Shown here: piece by piece, positions 1 through 7,160 of the stretch
Position numbering within the stretch: position 1 is the first letter of the stretch
How the letters are laid out: each line of letters begins with the position of its first letter
Assembly: GCF_001261715.1 (NCBI RefSeq)
Contig: NZ_CVRU01000111.1
Location: 44,511-108,510 of the forward strand
Source of the DNA: Dysgonomonas sp. HGC4
GTDB lineage: Bacteria; Bacteroidota; Bacteroidia; Bacteroidales; Dysgonomonadaceae
Direction: 5' to 3'
Length of the DNA stretch: 64,000 bases
Made by a program: the position numbers and the translations under genes
Notes under the pieces: model-generated
Databases searched by the model: none
What the model was told of the DNA's origin: nothing
Seen by the model: the letters and a program-made list of their open reading frames with translations, nothing else

Positions 1-536
1 CCATCATTTATTTTTTTTAGATTTAAAGGAAGAATAACATGTAAGGTGCTTTGGTAAAAACATTCTACACCAAAGTTCACTAATGAACTACATTGCGATA
101 AATCAACACCATTCGTTATTTTACTTCGCTTAAAAACCTCACGTCCCATTGTCTCCAGTTGATTACACGAAGACAAGTCTAAACGATTAAAACTGGAACT
201 AGCAAAAGCAAAAGAATCAATCGTTTTCAGACTGGAAGGTAATATTAGCTCGACCATATTAGCTCCGGAAAAGGCATAAGCTGGAATAGTAGCGTTTACA
301 ATTTCCACTCCAGACATATCTAATACCTTAAGTACAGACATTTGCTTGATTGTTGTAAAGTCGGCATCATTAATTGTACCAGTAATGGTAAGATCGGTTA
401 CTTTTGTTTTATCATCTCCCAAGGAAACAGATAATGTTCCGGGAGTAGAGACATCAATTGTTTTTAACAATTGAGCATGTGAATACGTTAAACTCAGAAA
501 GATACTGAGTAATGTTAAAAAAAGTTTGTTGTTCAT
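1..536 (-). CDS. BspA-like leucine-rich-repeat surface protein (C-terminal part beyond window)
   Basis: The minus-strand frame is open from an ATG at 534-536 to the window edge, so only the first 178 residues are visible. Residues 1-22 form a signal peptide ending in SHAQ. From about residue 50 there are short leucine/phenylalanine-rich repeats with phrases such as YAFSGANMVELILP and FAFASSSFNRLDLS, the pattern of the BspA-type repeat family (LRR_5) of exported Bacteroidetes proteins. Such proteins are usually surface adhesins or binding proteins. The end of the protein, where a sorting domain could lie, is not visible. The family call is good; the ligand is unknown. Confidence 0.75.
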   Translation of the reverse strand, partial: MNNKLFLTLLSIFLSLTYSHAQLLKTIDVSTPGTLSVSLGDDKTKVTDLTITGTINDADFTTIKQMSVLKVLDMSGVEIVNATIPAYAFSGANMVELILPSSLKTIDSFAFASSSFNRLDLSSCNQLETMGREVFKRSKITNGVDLSQCSSLVNFGVECFYQSTLHVILPLNLKKIND

Positions 537-785
537 CTTTTTTTGTTAGTTAATAAAATAGGAATGAGTTATTAATAGAGTTTTTTCAGCCTAAAGAGTA
601 AAAATAAACAACAAACAAGGGGAAATTCGTAAAGTTAAAATAATTATTGAAACGCGACCTTTTTGTGTTAATTTTATGCAAATATAACATTTAAATCTAG
701 AAAAACGCTCTTTTCCTTCTCCTTTAAAATTCAAAAAGCATAAATAGTTATGAAAAAGAACAACTTATTTATAATATAAATCTCT

Positions 786-793
786 ACTTTTGC
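786..793 (+). promoter_or_regulatory. Bacteroidetes -7 promoter element (TACTTTTG)
   Basis: TACTTTTG fits the TAnnTTTG consensus of the Bacteroidetes primary sigma factor and lies 27 bases before the ATG at 820. The upstream region is very AT-rich and no clear -33 TTTG was picked out. Confidence 0.55.
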
Positions 794-819
794 AGTAATA
801 AACATTAAATACAGATAAG

Positions 820-1044
820 ATGGAATTACCTAGATTTTTGATCGCCGACAACGAGGAGTATCCCGAAAATACTTATGTGCTACATACCGAAAAACCTCGT
901 TTTATTCTAGATGTAGATAGTGAAGAGTTTGAGATTCTTGATGGATCGGAAGTTGAAGAAGAAGCTATGCAGGATTTGATAGAACAAGCTTTAGGCTTTT
1001 ATGAGGCTGAGCTAGACAAATACGACGAAGAGGACGAAGATTAA
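820..1044 (+). CDS. small acidic conserved-looking protein, function unknown
   Basis: This 74-residue protein has no signal peptide or membrane segment and is probably cytoplasmic. It starts MELPRFLIADNEEYPENTYV and ends in a run of Asp and Glu (DKYDEEDED), making it very acidic. A consensus promoter lies just upstream and a strong hairpin terminator just downstream, so it is a single-gene transcription unit and very likely real. The regular length and clean signals suggest a conserved housekeeping-type small protein of Bacteroidales. I do not recognise a domain and assign no function. Confidence 0.7.
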   Translation: MELPRFLIADNEEYPENTYVLHTEKPRFILDVDSEEFEILDGSEVEEEAMQDLIEQALGFYEAELDKYDEEDED

Positions 1045-1073
1045 TGCCTTAGACTCTTTTTTGCTCAAAATAC

Positions 1074-1110
1074 AAAAGACCTTCTACTCTAAAGGTAAAA
1101 GGTCTTTTTT
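1074..1110. terminator. bidirectional hairpin terminator
   Basis: AAAAGACC at 1074-1081 pairs with GGTCTTTT at 1101-1108, flanked by A and T runs on both sides. It sits between the plus-strand acidic protein and the end of the minus-strand transporter and can serve both. Confidence 0.75.
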
Positions 1111-1128
1111 ATTGTATATAAGTTGAGT

Positions 1129-1851
1129 TTATTGGTTAGATTCTTTATGCCAGATATAGATTGCCAAAATACAGTTCCATTCATAGAGGACTGATTGAAC
1201 CATAAAAATATAATTACCCGACATCAGATTTAACACAAACCAAATAACATTGGAGGTAAGCCACATATACCATGCCCAAGGTTTCCGCAAAATCATTATC
1301 ATTTGAGACAAAATTCCCACTACAAAGGCAAGGATATTTAGATAGAGAAGTAATGGCTGATCTTGACTAATTAAGCCCCATTGCGAACCATATAGATACA
1401 AACAAACACAACCAACTATACCCGATATGATAGTAAAAATGACGAACCCTTGATTAGTCGCTGTTGTTTTCACCCTCCCTTCTTCATCCTGATTCTCTTT
1501 TTTAGTCCATGTAATAAGTCCTACAACATGAAAAAGCAGATAATATCCTGCACTAAATACTAATCCTATATTGCGGAATTGAAGTTGAGAATACATTTCG
1601 CCCAGATTGGCGGTTATACCCAAAACATTTCCTGATATTGGCTTACGAAAGGCTAAGGAAACTACTGACAGATATCCCAAGAGAGCGGTTATAGAATATA
1701 TAGCAACATTAGAAACCGTATCTTCACCTCTAGCCAATATACCATAAGCTGTATATGAGGTAAGAATAACAGCAATAGCAAACCATATTTGAGTATGCCT
1801 TACGCTTCCTTTGCCTGTCACATAATCGAGAAATACTACGATTCGTCTCAT
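1129..1851 (-). CDS. pnuC: PnuC-family vitamin/nucleoside transporter
   Basis: A 240-residue inner-membrane protein with about seven hydrophobic segments. The C-terminal half carries the features I associate with PnuC carriers: a W-x-W-Y motif (KPWAWYMW), a conserved Asn/Trp helix and the end pattern QSVLYEWNCILAIYIWHK. PnuC proteins move nicotinamide riboside by facilitated diffusion, trapped by phosphorylation; relatives carry thiamin, riboflavin or deoxynucleosides. It is the last gene of a minus-strand group with a winged-helix regulator (24 bases upstream) and a membrane protein, behind a TonB receptor. No thiamin or other riboswitch was recognised, so the substrate is open. The family call is fairly firm, the substrate is not. 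Confidence 0.75.
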   Translation of the reverse strand: MRRIVVFLDYVTGKGSVRHTQIWFAIAVILTSYTAYGILARGEDTVSNVAIYSITALLGYLSVVSLAFRKPISGNVLGITANLGEMYSQLQFRNIGLVFSAGYYLLFHVVGLITWTKKENQDEEGRVKTTATNQGFVIFTIISGIVGCVCLYLYGSQWGLISQDQPLLLYLNILAFVVGILSQMIMILRKPWAWYMWLTSNVIWFVLNLMSGNYIFMVQSVLYEWNCILAIYIWHKESNQ

Positions 1852-1875
1852 CTCGTTTTATTATATATTCAGAAT

Positions 1876-2163
1876 TTACTTTTTGCTGATATAATCCTGC
1901 AAGGCTTGTACATACGAATTAAAAGCTGCAATACCATTTTTGGTTATTTTACAAACAGTACGAGGTCTTTTACCATCTATAAATTTGCGGACTTCAATGT
2001 ATTTGGCTTCACTTAGCTTCTCGATCTGCACGCTCAGGTTACCTGCTGTTGCCCCCGTCTTTTCCCGAATGAAGACAAAATCGGCTTCCTCAACCGACAA
2101 TAGTAATGATACTATTGCCAATCGTAATTGAGAATGCAATAACGGATCGAGTTCTTTAAACAT
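1876..2163 (-). CDS. winged-helix transcriptional regulator
   Basis: A 95-residue protein consisting of one winged-helix DNA-binding domain. The recognition region is TGATAGNLSVQIEKLSEAKY, followed by a wing with basic residues (KFIDGKRPRTVCKIT) and a final helix. It resembles the short MarR/ArsR-like regulators common in Bacteroidetes. Its start overlaps the end of the upstream membrane-protein gene by 8 bases, indicating coupled translation. It probably controls this operon; the effector is unknown. Inverted repeats before the nearby TonB receptor (5844-5875) are possible operators. Confidence 0.75.
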   Translation of the reverse strand: MFKELDPLLHSQLRLAIVSLLLSVEEADFVFIREKTGATAGNLSVQIEKLSEAKYIEVRKFIDGKRPRTVCKITKNGIAAFNSYVQALQDYISKK

Positions 2164-2779
2164 TAGATTCTGCTTTTCGATTTAGAATATGTCCGGGAAT
2201 AACAAAACCTAAAATCATGGATACTGATAATATAATAAACTCAAAATCAATATTCTTGATGAATGAGTATTGTAAAACGCATAAAACTGCTCCCAACCAA
2301 AAGATACAAGCTCCATAGAAATAAGGTTTGAAGCGGTACACTTTTGCTGTAACAAATAGAGCCAACCCAACCATAATCATTATTATAGGAGTAATAAACA
2401 GGTATGGAATATATGTATTCCAATTAATGGCAATAAAAAATATAGAGCAGATAAATAATAGGTTCGATATAAAGAAACCTAACCAGATAAAGCCTACAAC
2501 CCTATCGAGATGGGTAATCACAAGTGCTTCTTTAGCTTTTCGAGACTCATTCCAATAATTACCAATAAACACAGGTATTGTTATAAGCCATACATAATTA
2601 GCATAATAAGCGGGCTCTAGAACTTGCAGAAGAATAAAATCTGATATTGCCAATATAGCAATTACGTATCCCCACAATATAAAGCTGTTTCCTGCTCCTT
2701 TTCTAAAATTATTGCGTGCCTGAGTAATCATTTCATTGATTAACTTCAAGCTATCTTGTTCATTAAAGTTATTTTCCAT
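2156..2779 (-). CDS. six-segment membrane protein, function unknown
   Basis: A 207-residue integral membrane protein. After a charged N-terminus (EQDSLKLINEMITQARNNFR) there are six hydrophobic segments in three pairs, with no catalytic motif I recognise. The gene overlaps the winged-helix gene that follows. Membrane proteins of this kind often sit next to short winged-helix regulators in Bacteroidetes, suggesting a two-part sensing or stress module, but that is inference. No signal peptide or lipobox is seen. Confidence 0.65.
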   Translation of the reverse strand: MENNFNEQDSLKLINEMITQARNNFRKGAGNSFILWGYVIAILAISDFILLQVLEPAYYANYVWLITIPVFIGNYWNESRKAKEALVITHLDRVVGFIWLGFFISNLLFICSIFFIAINWNTYIPYLFITPIIMIMVGLALFVTAKVYRFKPYFYGACIFWLGAVLCVLQYSFIKNIDFEFIILSVSMILGFVIPGHILNRKAESNV

Positions 2780-2865
2780 TGTTTGTATATAAGTAATTTC
2801 GTCTCTTTACTACAACTTTTTACAGCTATGACAATAGCTTATTACTGTGCTTACCAAAGCTATAA

Positions 2866-2880
2866 AAAGTCTCAGACTTT
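2866..2880. repeat. short palindrome AAAGTCT-C-AGACTTT
   Basis: A perfect 7+1+7 palindrome between the TPR-protein gene and the membrane-protein gene. It belongs to the dispersed AAGGTCTnAGACCTT-like set seen between genes in this window. Confidence 0.55.
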
Positions 2881-2932
2881 AATAATGTATAAAGATATAT
2901 ATTTTTGAATAGTGTAAGATAGGTTTATAATC

Positions 2933-3580
2933 TTATTGACACTTTGTGAGTAGCATTGTCAGAAAATTCTTTCCCCAATGAATTTCGCTTGTTAAGTTTT
3001 TCTTTTCATTGTAAAGGGCTTCCGATTTCTTTAATTCTCCACAATAATCTTTACCCGATTGCAAAAACGAAGGTAAGTTTTGCTCAAAAAAGGCGAGTAA
3101 AAAAACAGGGCGGGGATTACTGGCATCCAATTCTATTGCTTTCTTGTAGTTAGACATTACATCGTTATAATACTTTGCACCGTTTGTTGCAGGGTCTGTC
3201 ACAATCAAAGCACTATAATAGTATCCCCATAAGGTACTTAGTTCCGATTTGTTTACACCTTTGAGCTTTTCCAACTGATTTAATCGCTCTTTAGCCTCAA
3301 CTAACAAATTAAGATTATCTTCTGATTGGGGATTAAGGTATATCATTTCCAGATTATTATAAGCCACATAATAAATAGGTAACCATTGGTCGGAATACTT
3401 TTGAGCAATACGATCAAATTGATTACGGACTTGTTTTATTGAACGAATAGTTTTTGCTGTATCCATTTTAGTAATGGCATTCTCCAGACCTTTAGTATAT
3501 ACTTCATCTGTAGATTGAGCAGATAGAGATATAGTAAGCAAAGTGAAAAAGAACAATAAACTGATTTTTAAACTTTTCAT
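2933..3580 (-). CDS. exported TPR-like protein
   Basis: A 215-residue protein with a clear signal peptide (MKSLKISLLFFFTLLTISLS, then AQS), so periplasmic or outer-membrane associated. The rest is helical with tetratricopeptide-like stretches, the clearest being YYNDVMSNYKKAIELDASNP near residue 140. It lies 70 bases after the TonB-receptor gene on the same strand and is probably co-transcribed with it. Such proteins are frequent companions of TonB receptors with a carboxypeptidase-like domain, but their role is not established. Confidence 0.65.
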   Translation of the reverse strand: MKSLKISLLFFFTLLTISLSAQSTDEVYTKGLENAITKMDTAKTIRSIKQVRNQFDRIAQKYSDQWLPIYYVAYNNLEMIYLNPQSEDNLNLLVEAKERLNQLEKLKGVNKSELSTLWGYYYSALIVTDPATNGAKYYNDVMSNYKKAIELDASNPRPVFLLAFFEQNLPSFLQSGKDYCGELKKSEALYNEKKNLTSEIHWGKNFLTMLLTKCQ

Positions 3581-3637
3581 AATTAAGTGTTTTTGTTTGA
3601 TTTAATTCAATCATGTTTTTATTTATACGATAATACA

Positions 3638-3652
3638 GAGGTCTTGAACCTC
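3638..3652. repeat. short inverted repeat GAGGT-n5-ACCTC
   Basis: GAGGT and ACCTC separated by five bases overlap the end of the TonB-receptor gene. It is a looser relative of the dispersed GGTCT/AGACC palindromes and could also act as a weak intercistronic hairpin. Confidence 0.35.
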
Positions 3653-5807
3653 AGAATGTAGATGGGTCATAAGCCGTTTTCCCTCCAAGCGTTATAAAAA
3701 GACCGATTACAAAGAATTGGTTTCTATCCGATTGTATAGCTACTCTATCGAATTTTCCGGAACTATTTTTTTGAGATGAATAATTATATCCAAATACATT
3801 GGAACGATTCAAGACATTAGAAGCCGATGCATACACAATCACCTTTTTATGGGCCAGATAGGTTACACAAAAATCGAGACTATTATAAGGCGAAGTTTCA
3901 GAATTCATAATTCCCGCTTTATTAGGATTGTGATAGGGGCGTCCACTTGCAAACCGATTAGTTACTGCCCATATCGTTTTATATTTAAATAGGTTATATT
4001 TCAAGGTAATAGAAGCATTATGCTGAGTCACATATTCGGGTGTAACTTTCTCGGTATATTTCAGAAAGCTACGTTTCGAATTATTATACGAATAAGCAAG
4101 TGTATATTGCCAGTTCTTCAGGAATTGAGTATCGCTAAAAAACAAATCTACACCGTTGCTAAAACCTTTACCTGAAGCTTTGTAGTTGTAATTACTTCCA
4201 GTCACTAGGTTATCGTATGTTTTGTGATAAAGCTCAGCTCGATATACTTTGTTTTTAGATTGATGATGTACTCCAAAAAGAAAATGCTGACAAATTTCAG
4301 TCTTCAACTCATTATTATACAGGAGATAATCTCGATCTGCTAACTGTTGATATTTACCATAAGTAGCCAAGATAGTATAATCATTGTAAGCATAGCTAAG
4401 AGATATTCGGGGAAGTACATTCCATGATTTATTTATAGAAGTATATTCTAATCGGGACGATATGTTCAAAAACAGATCAGAGGCTAGTATAAAATCATTC
4501 ATCACATATAGTCCGTTTATAGAATGGTCGATATCCGAACTAAAGGTTGCAGTGTCGGCATAAGAAAAGTTGTATGCTCTTATCATCGACTCAGCTCCAA
4601 CACCCAATTTATAGGTATCGCTAAAGCGTTTAGAGATTTTTGTTTTTAAATGTAATTCCGATTCTTTCATCCCTACCCTGTCTTCGGCAACCAATCCGCC
4701 CATTATTCTTTTATCATTTACAGAAAGTGCTGCTCCTGAGAAGAAATTGAATCCTGATTTTGATTTCGTTCTAAATGTTGTATTCAAATAGGTATTGTCT
4801 TCATTGAAATTAAGATTTCGTTCATTGGTCGAAAAGTTATTCTTTGTGACTCTTTCAAATCGGGTTTTATCATAAGCGAAATAAGTTTTAAGAACCGAAT
4901 TTTCTCCTATATTGAATCTTAACTGATTTTGTGCCGATAATGTAGAGTAAGGTTTAATCCATTCCCCACGACCTCTTGAATACAGAAAATTCTCATAAGG
5001 TCCCAAATTGGTATAATCCACATTAAAAGAGGCTGAAGATTGTGCCCACGATTTAGTTCCTCCTGCGCCTGCACCCACATTTAATATACTAGCTCCTAGT
5101 TTTGAAACACGACTTTCGTCCTTAGTTGATAATGGTAGAATACTAGACAGACCTTGAGAATATTCGGAAGAATAACCTCCTAGTTGAAAGCTGATTCCAT
5201 CAAATAAGAAAGGTGAATAGCGACCTCTGGCAGCCGTATTTTCGGGTGTCGAAGAATATGGATTCAACACATGCATATCATCTATGTAGGTTTGCGACTC
5301 TCGGCTTTCCCCTCCCCGTACAAGCAATTTACCATCTGTTCCTGCCGCCTGTACTCCAGGCAAAACAGACATTGCTTTATACAAATCGCCATCTGATCCG
5401 GCAACAGTAACCAACTCAACTGCACTTTTGAGATTATCGGGAGAGCCTCCCTTTAATTGAAAGCTACTTGCTGAAACTACAACTTCTGATAATACTTTAG
5501 CGTTTGGTTTCAATACTATTATAAGTTTATCTTGTTGTGGTATGTTTATTTCTTTGCTATAATCTTCATACCCGAGTAAGGTTGCCTTTAAAATGACTGT
5601 TCCAAACGCTGATGTTTCTAATTCAAACATTCCATCTTCTTCGGAACTTGTTCCATCTATAGTTCCTGCTATTGACACATTCACAAATGCGAGTGGAGCA
5701 TTATTCTCATCACTGATTAACCCTTTGACTGTATTTTCTTGTCCGTATAAACTCATATAGGCACTAATAAAAATTAATTGTACGAGGCAGATATAAATTA
5801 TTTTCAT
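3651..5807 (-). CDS. TonB-dependent outer-membrane receptor with carboxypeptidase-like N-terminal domain
   Basis: I place the start at the ATG at 5805-5807, giving 718 residues beginning MKIIYICLVQLIFISAYMSL, a signal peptide. An ATG nine codons upstream would put charged residues in front of it. The order is: signal peptide; carboxypeptidase-D regulatory-like domain (about 25-105, VKGLISDENNAPLAFVNVS); plug domain with SVLPGVQAAGTDGKLLVRGG; then a beta-barrel ending in a short strand. It is smaller than SusC proteins and no SusD follows, so it is a TonB transporter for a small ligand rather than a classic glycan importer. The TPR protein, membrane protein, regulator and PnuC follow on the same strand, hinting at a vitamin- or nucleoside-like substrate. 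Confidence 0.85.
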   Translation of the reverse strand: MKIIYICLVQLIFISAYMSLYGQENTVKGLISDENNAPLAFVNVSIAGTIDGTSSEEDGMFELETSAFGTVILKATLLGYEDYSKEINIPQQDKLIIVLKPNAKVLSEVVVSASSFQLKGGSPDNLKSAVELVTVAGSDGDLYKAMSVLPGVQAAGTDGKLLVRGGESRESQTYIDDMHVLNPYSSTPENTAARGRYSPFLFDGISFQLGGYSSEYSQGLSSILPLSTKDESRVSKLGASILNVGAGAGGTKSWAQSSASFNVDYTNLGPYENFLYSRGRGEWIKPYSTLSAQNQLRFNIGENSVLKTYFAYDKTRFERVTKNNFSTNERNLNFNEDNTYLNTTFRTKSKSGFNFFSGAALSVNDKRIMGGLVAEDRVGMKESELHLKTKISKRFSDTYKLGVGAESMIRAYNFSYADTATFSSDIDHSINGLYVMNDFILASDLFLNISSRLEYTSINKSWNVLPRISLSYAYNDYTILATYGKYQQLADRDYLLYNNELKTEICQHFLFGVHHQSKNKVYRAELYHKTYDNLVTGSNYNYKASGKGFSNGVDLFFSDTQFLKNWQYTLAYSYNNSKRSFLKYTEKVTPEYVTQHNASITLKYNLFKYKTIWAVTNRFASGRPYHNPNKAGIMNSETSPYNSLDFCVTYLAHKKVIVYASASNVLNRSNVFGYNYSSQKNSSGKFDRVAIQSDRNQFFVIGLFITLGGKTAYDPSTF

Positions 5808-5831
5808 TGCTTGTTTTTCAATTTCACTCCA

Positions 5832-5839
5832 CAAATATA
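5832..5839 (-). promoter_or_regulatory. -7 promoter element for the TonB-receptor gene
   Basis: On the minus strand this reads TATATTTG, a perfect TAnnTTTG, 24 bases before the chosen ATG (5807). Confidence 0.6.
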
Positions 5840-5843
5840 AATA

Positions 5844-5875
5844 AGTTTACATTATAAACTATATTAATATGTAAA
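5844..5875. promoter_or_regulatory. overlapping inverted repeats, candidate operator
   Basis: AGTTTA at 5844-5849 and TAAACT at 5855-5860 form one inverted repeat. TTTACAT at 5847-5853 and ATGTAAA at 5869-5875 form a second, longer one. They lie directly upstream of the minus-strand -7 element, in the -33 region, where a repressor would block transcription. The winged-helix protein at 1876-2163 is a possible ligand; this is inference. Confidence 0.4.
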
Positions 5876-5909
5876 TAATTTTACACACCACATATCAAAA
5901 ACAAATGAA

Positions 5910-5920
5910 TTTATCTATAC
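5910..5920 (+). promoter_or_regulatory. shared phage-unit motif TTTATCTATAC (copy A)
   Basis: TTTATCTATAC ends 9 bases before the first gene of the fibre-like unit. The same 10-base core occurs before the lysis unit (9487-9496) and before the portal unit (39842-39851). None of the three has a TAnnTTTG promoter. ACACC occurs 21 bases before TTATCTATA here and 22 bases before it in the portal copy. Confidence 0.5.
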
Positions 5921-5929
5921 AATAAAAAG

Positions 5930-6502
5930 ATGGCCTATAAATTGACAAAAGGTATCGATAATGTTCCAGAATATAATTTAGGGGGAATATCAAATATTTG
6001 GCTACTTAACATAGACGATTTTAAGGCATATCAGTTTCGAGATGATAGCTTATATAATTCAGGCTATGTAGATGAAGTCTATAAAAGCAATCCCTTTATC
6101 GAATTGGGGCGTGTAGACGAAACCAATCTAAAAGAAACAATAGGAAACGGAATATACAAACAAGAACTCAACACTTTTGTTCGCACGTTGAGCGAAGAGA
6201 CTTTGAACTGGCTTCAATATGCTATGCAGGGAAGATACTTGGTTATTTTCCGAACAATGCACGATCGCTTTTTCACTTTTGGATCAGATGGAGGGGCAAA
6301 ACTTTCCTACTCAGCACAAACCGGACAAATGGGTGATGTAAATGGAACAACGATCAAACTAGAAAAGAACTCTATCTATCCCATGTTCGAAGTTAATGGT
6401 GATACTTTAAAGACAAAGGTGCTAGGCAGTGAGTTTCTTTCGTATATAACTACCGAAAAAAGCGATATCATAAATACAAATTACTTAATAGAAATTCCAT
6501 GA
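5930..6502 (+). CDS. phage tail-module-like structural protein
   Basis: A 190-residue soluble protein without signal peptide, first gene of a plus-strand phage-like unit. It starts MAYKLTKGIDNVPEYNLGG and looks like the small tail-associated proteins that begin late tail/fibre clusters of Bacteroidetes phages; I know no function for it. The next gene starts inside its last codon (ATGA overlap at 6499-6502), typical of phage operons. The ORF is intact. The motif at 5910-5920 is the only promoter candidate. Confidence 0.5.
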   Translation: MAYKLTKGIDNVPEYNLGGISNIWLLNIDDFKAYQFRDDSLYNSGYVDEVYKSNPFIELGRVDETNLKETIGNGIYKQELNTFVRTLSEETLNWLQYAMQGRYLVIFRTMHDRFFTFGSDGGAKLSYSAQTGQMGDVNGTTIKLEKNSIYPMFEVNGDTLKTKVLGSEFLSYITTEKSDIINTNYLIEIP

Positions 6503-6933
6503 GTAACAATCTTCGAATTATTAAAATCAGCGATCTGCCAGACAGCAGAAGCGTAGAATCAACGTACTTTTTCGGATACGACTCCGACCCCAACAAACCT
6601 TTAAATGAACAATCTGTCAAAATTCCATTTTCGGCTGTTGCCAAAGCTTCGAATGAAAGACGGATAGGTATTGTTATGGAGACCAATGAGCAAGTCATTC
6701 CTATTGGCGAAAAAATGAAAATAACAGAAGCCAGAGGCAATAATCTGGGCAGCTTAAAAATTAAAGCAAATAATTCTTCTACTAATTGGACTCCAGTCCC
6801 ACTAAAGGATAATACTATAAGCATAGACCTCAGCAGTTATGTAGATGCTGGGGTTGATGCTTTGATTCAGATAGAAAGAACTAGTACTGATAACACAGCT
6901 ACTGTTTATTTATTCACTAAAATATTAGAATAA
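6499..6933 (+). CDS. phage-like structural protein, fibre-module type
   Basis: A 144-residue protein starting MSNNLRIIKISDLPDSRSVE. The phrase KISDLP-x-S near the N-terminus, followed by a segment introducing a state or setting (GYDSDPNKPLNEQSVKIPFS), is a pattern I associate with virion fibre or baseplate proteins of Bacteroidetes phages. The C-terminal half is beta-rich. Translation is coupled by ATGA to the preceding gene and the next follows after 5 bases. Confidence that it is phage-derived is moderate; the exact role is unknown. Confidence 0.5.
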   Translation: MSNNLRIIKISDLPDSRSVESTYFFGYDSDPNKPLNEQSVKIPFSAVAKASNERRIGIVMETNEQVIPIGEKMKITEARGNNLGSLKIKANNSSTNWTPVPLKDNTISIDLSSYVDAGVDALIQIERTSTDNTATVYLFTKILE

Positions 6934-6938
6934 CAATT

Positions 6939-7160
6939 ATGATTTACGAAGTAAAACAAGCAAAAAAAACATACAAAATCGATGACCTAAAGCCGTTCAA
7001 TCAACAATCGCAAGAATTTCAGTCCGCTTTTCATGAAGCCGAGAAAATAACAGCTGATGGAATTTTCATGGTCGAATTTGACAATGCAACAGCATCGCTA
7101 TTCACCAAATCAAATAGAGTATTAATATCATTAAATGAAATAGAAAATGAAAACATTTGA
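6939..7160 (+). CDS. small phage-module protein, unknown
   Basis: A 73-residue protein starting MIYEVKQAKKTYKIDDLKPF. No signal peptide or membrane segment. It lies five bases after the preceding gene and overlaps the next gene by 14 bases, so it is held in a tightly packed operon and is probably real. I do not recognise a domain. Confidence 0.55.
   Translation: MIYEVKQAKKTYKIDDLKPFNQQSQEFQSAFHEAEKITADGIFMVEFDNATASLFTKSNRVLISLNEIENENI

Noticed and set aside
1852..2932. TPP or other riboswitch for the PnuC locus
   Set aside because: No recognisable riboswitch core was seen before the PnuC or membrane-protein genes.
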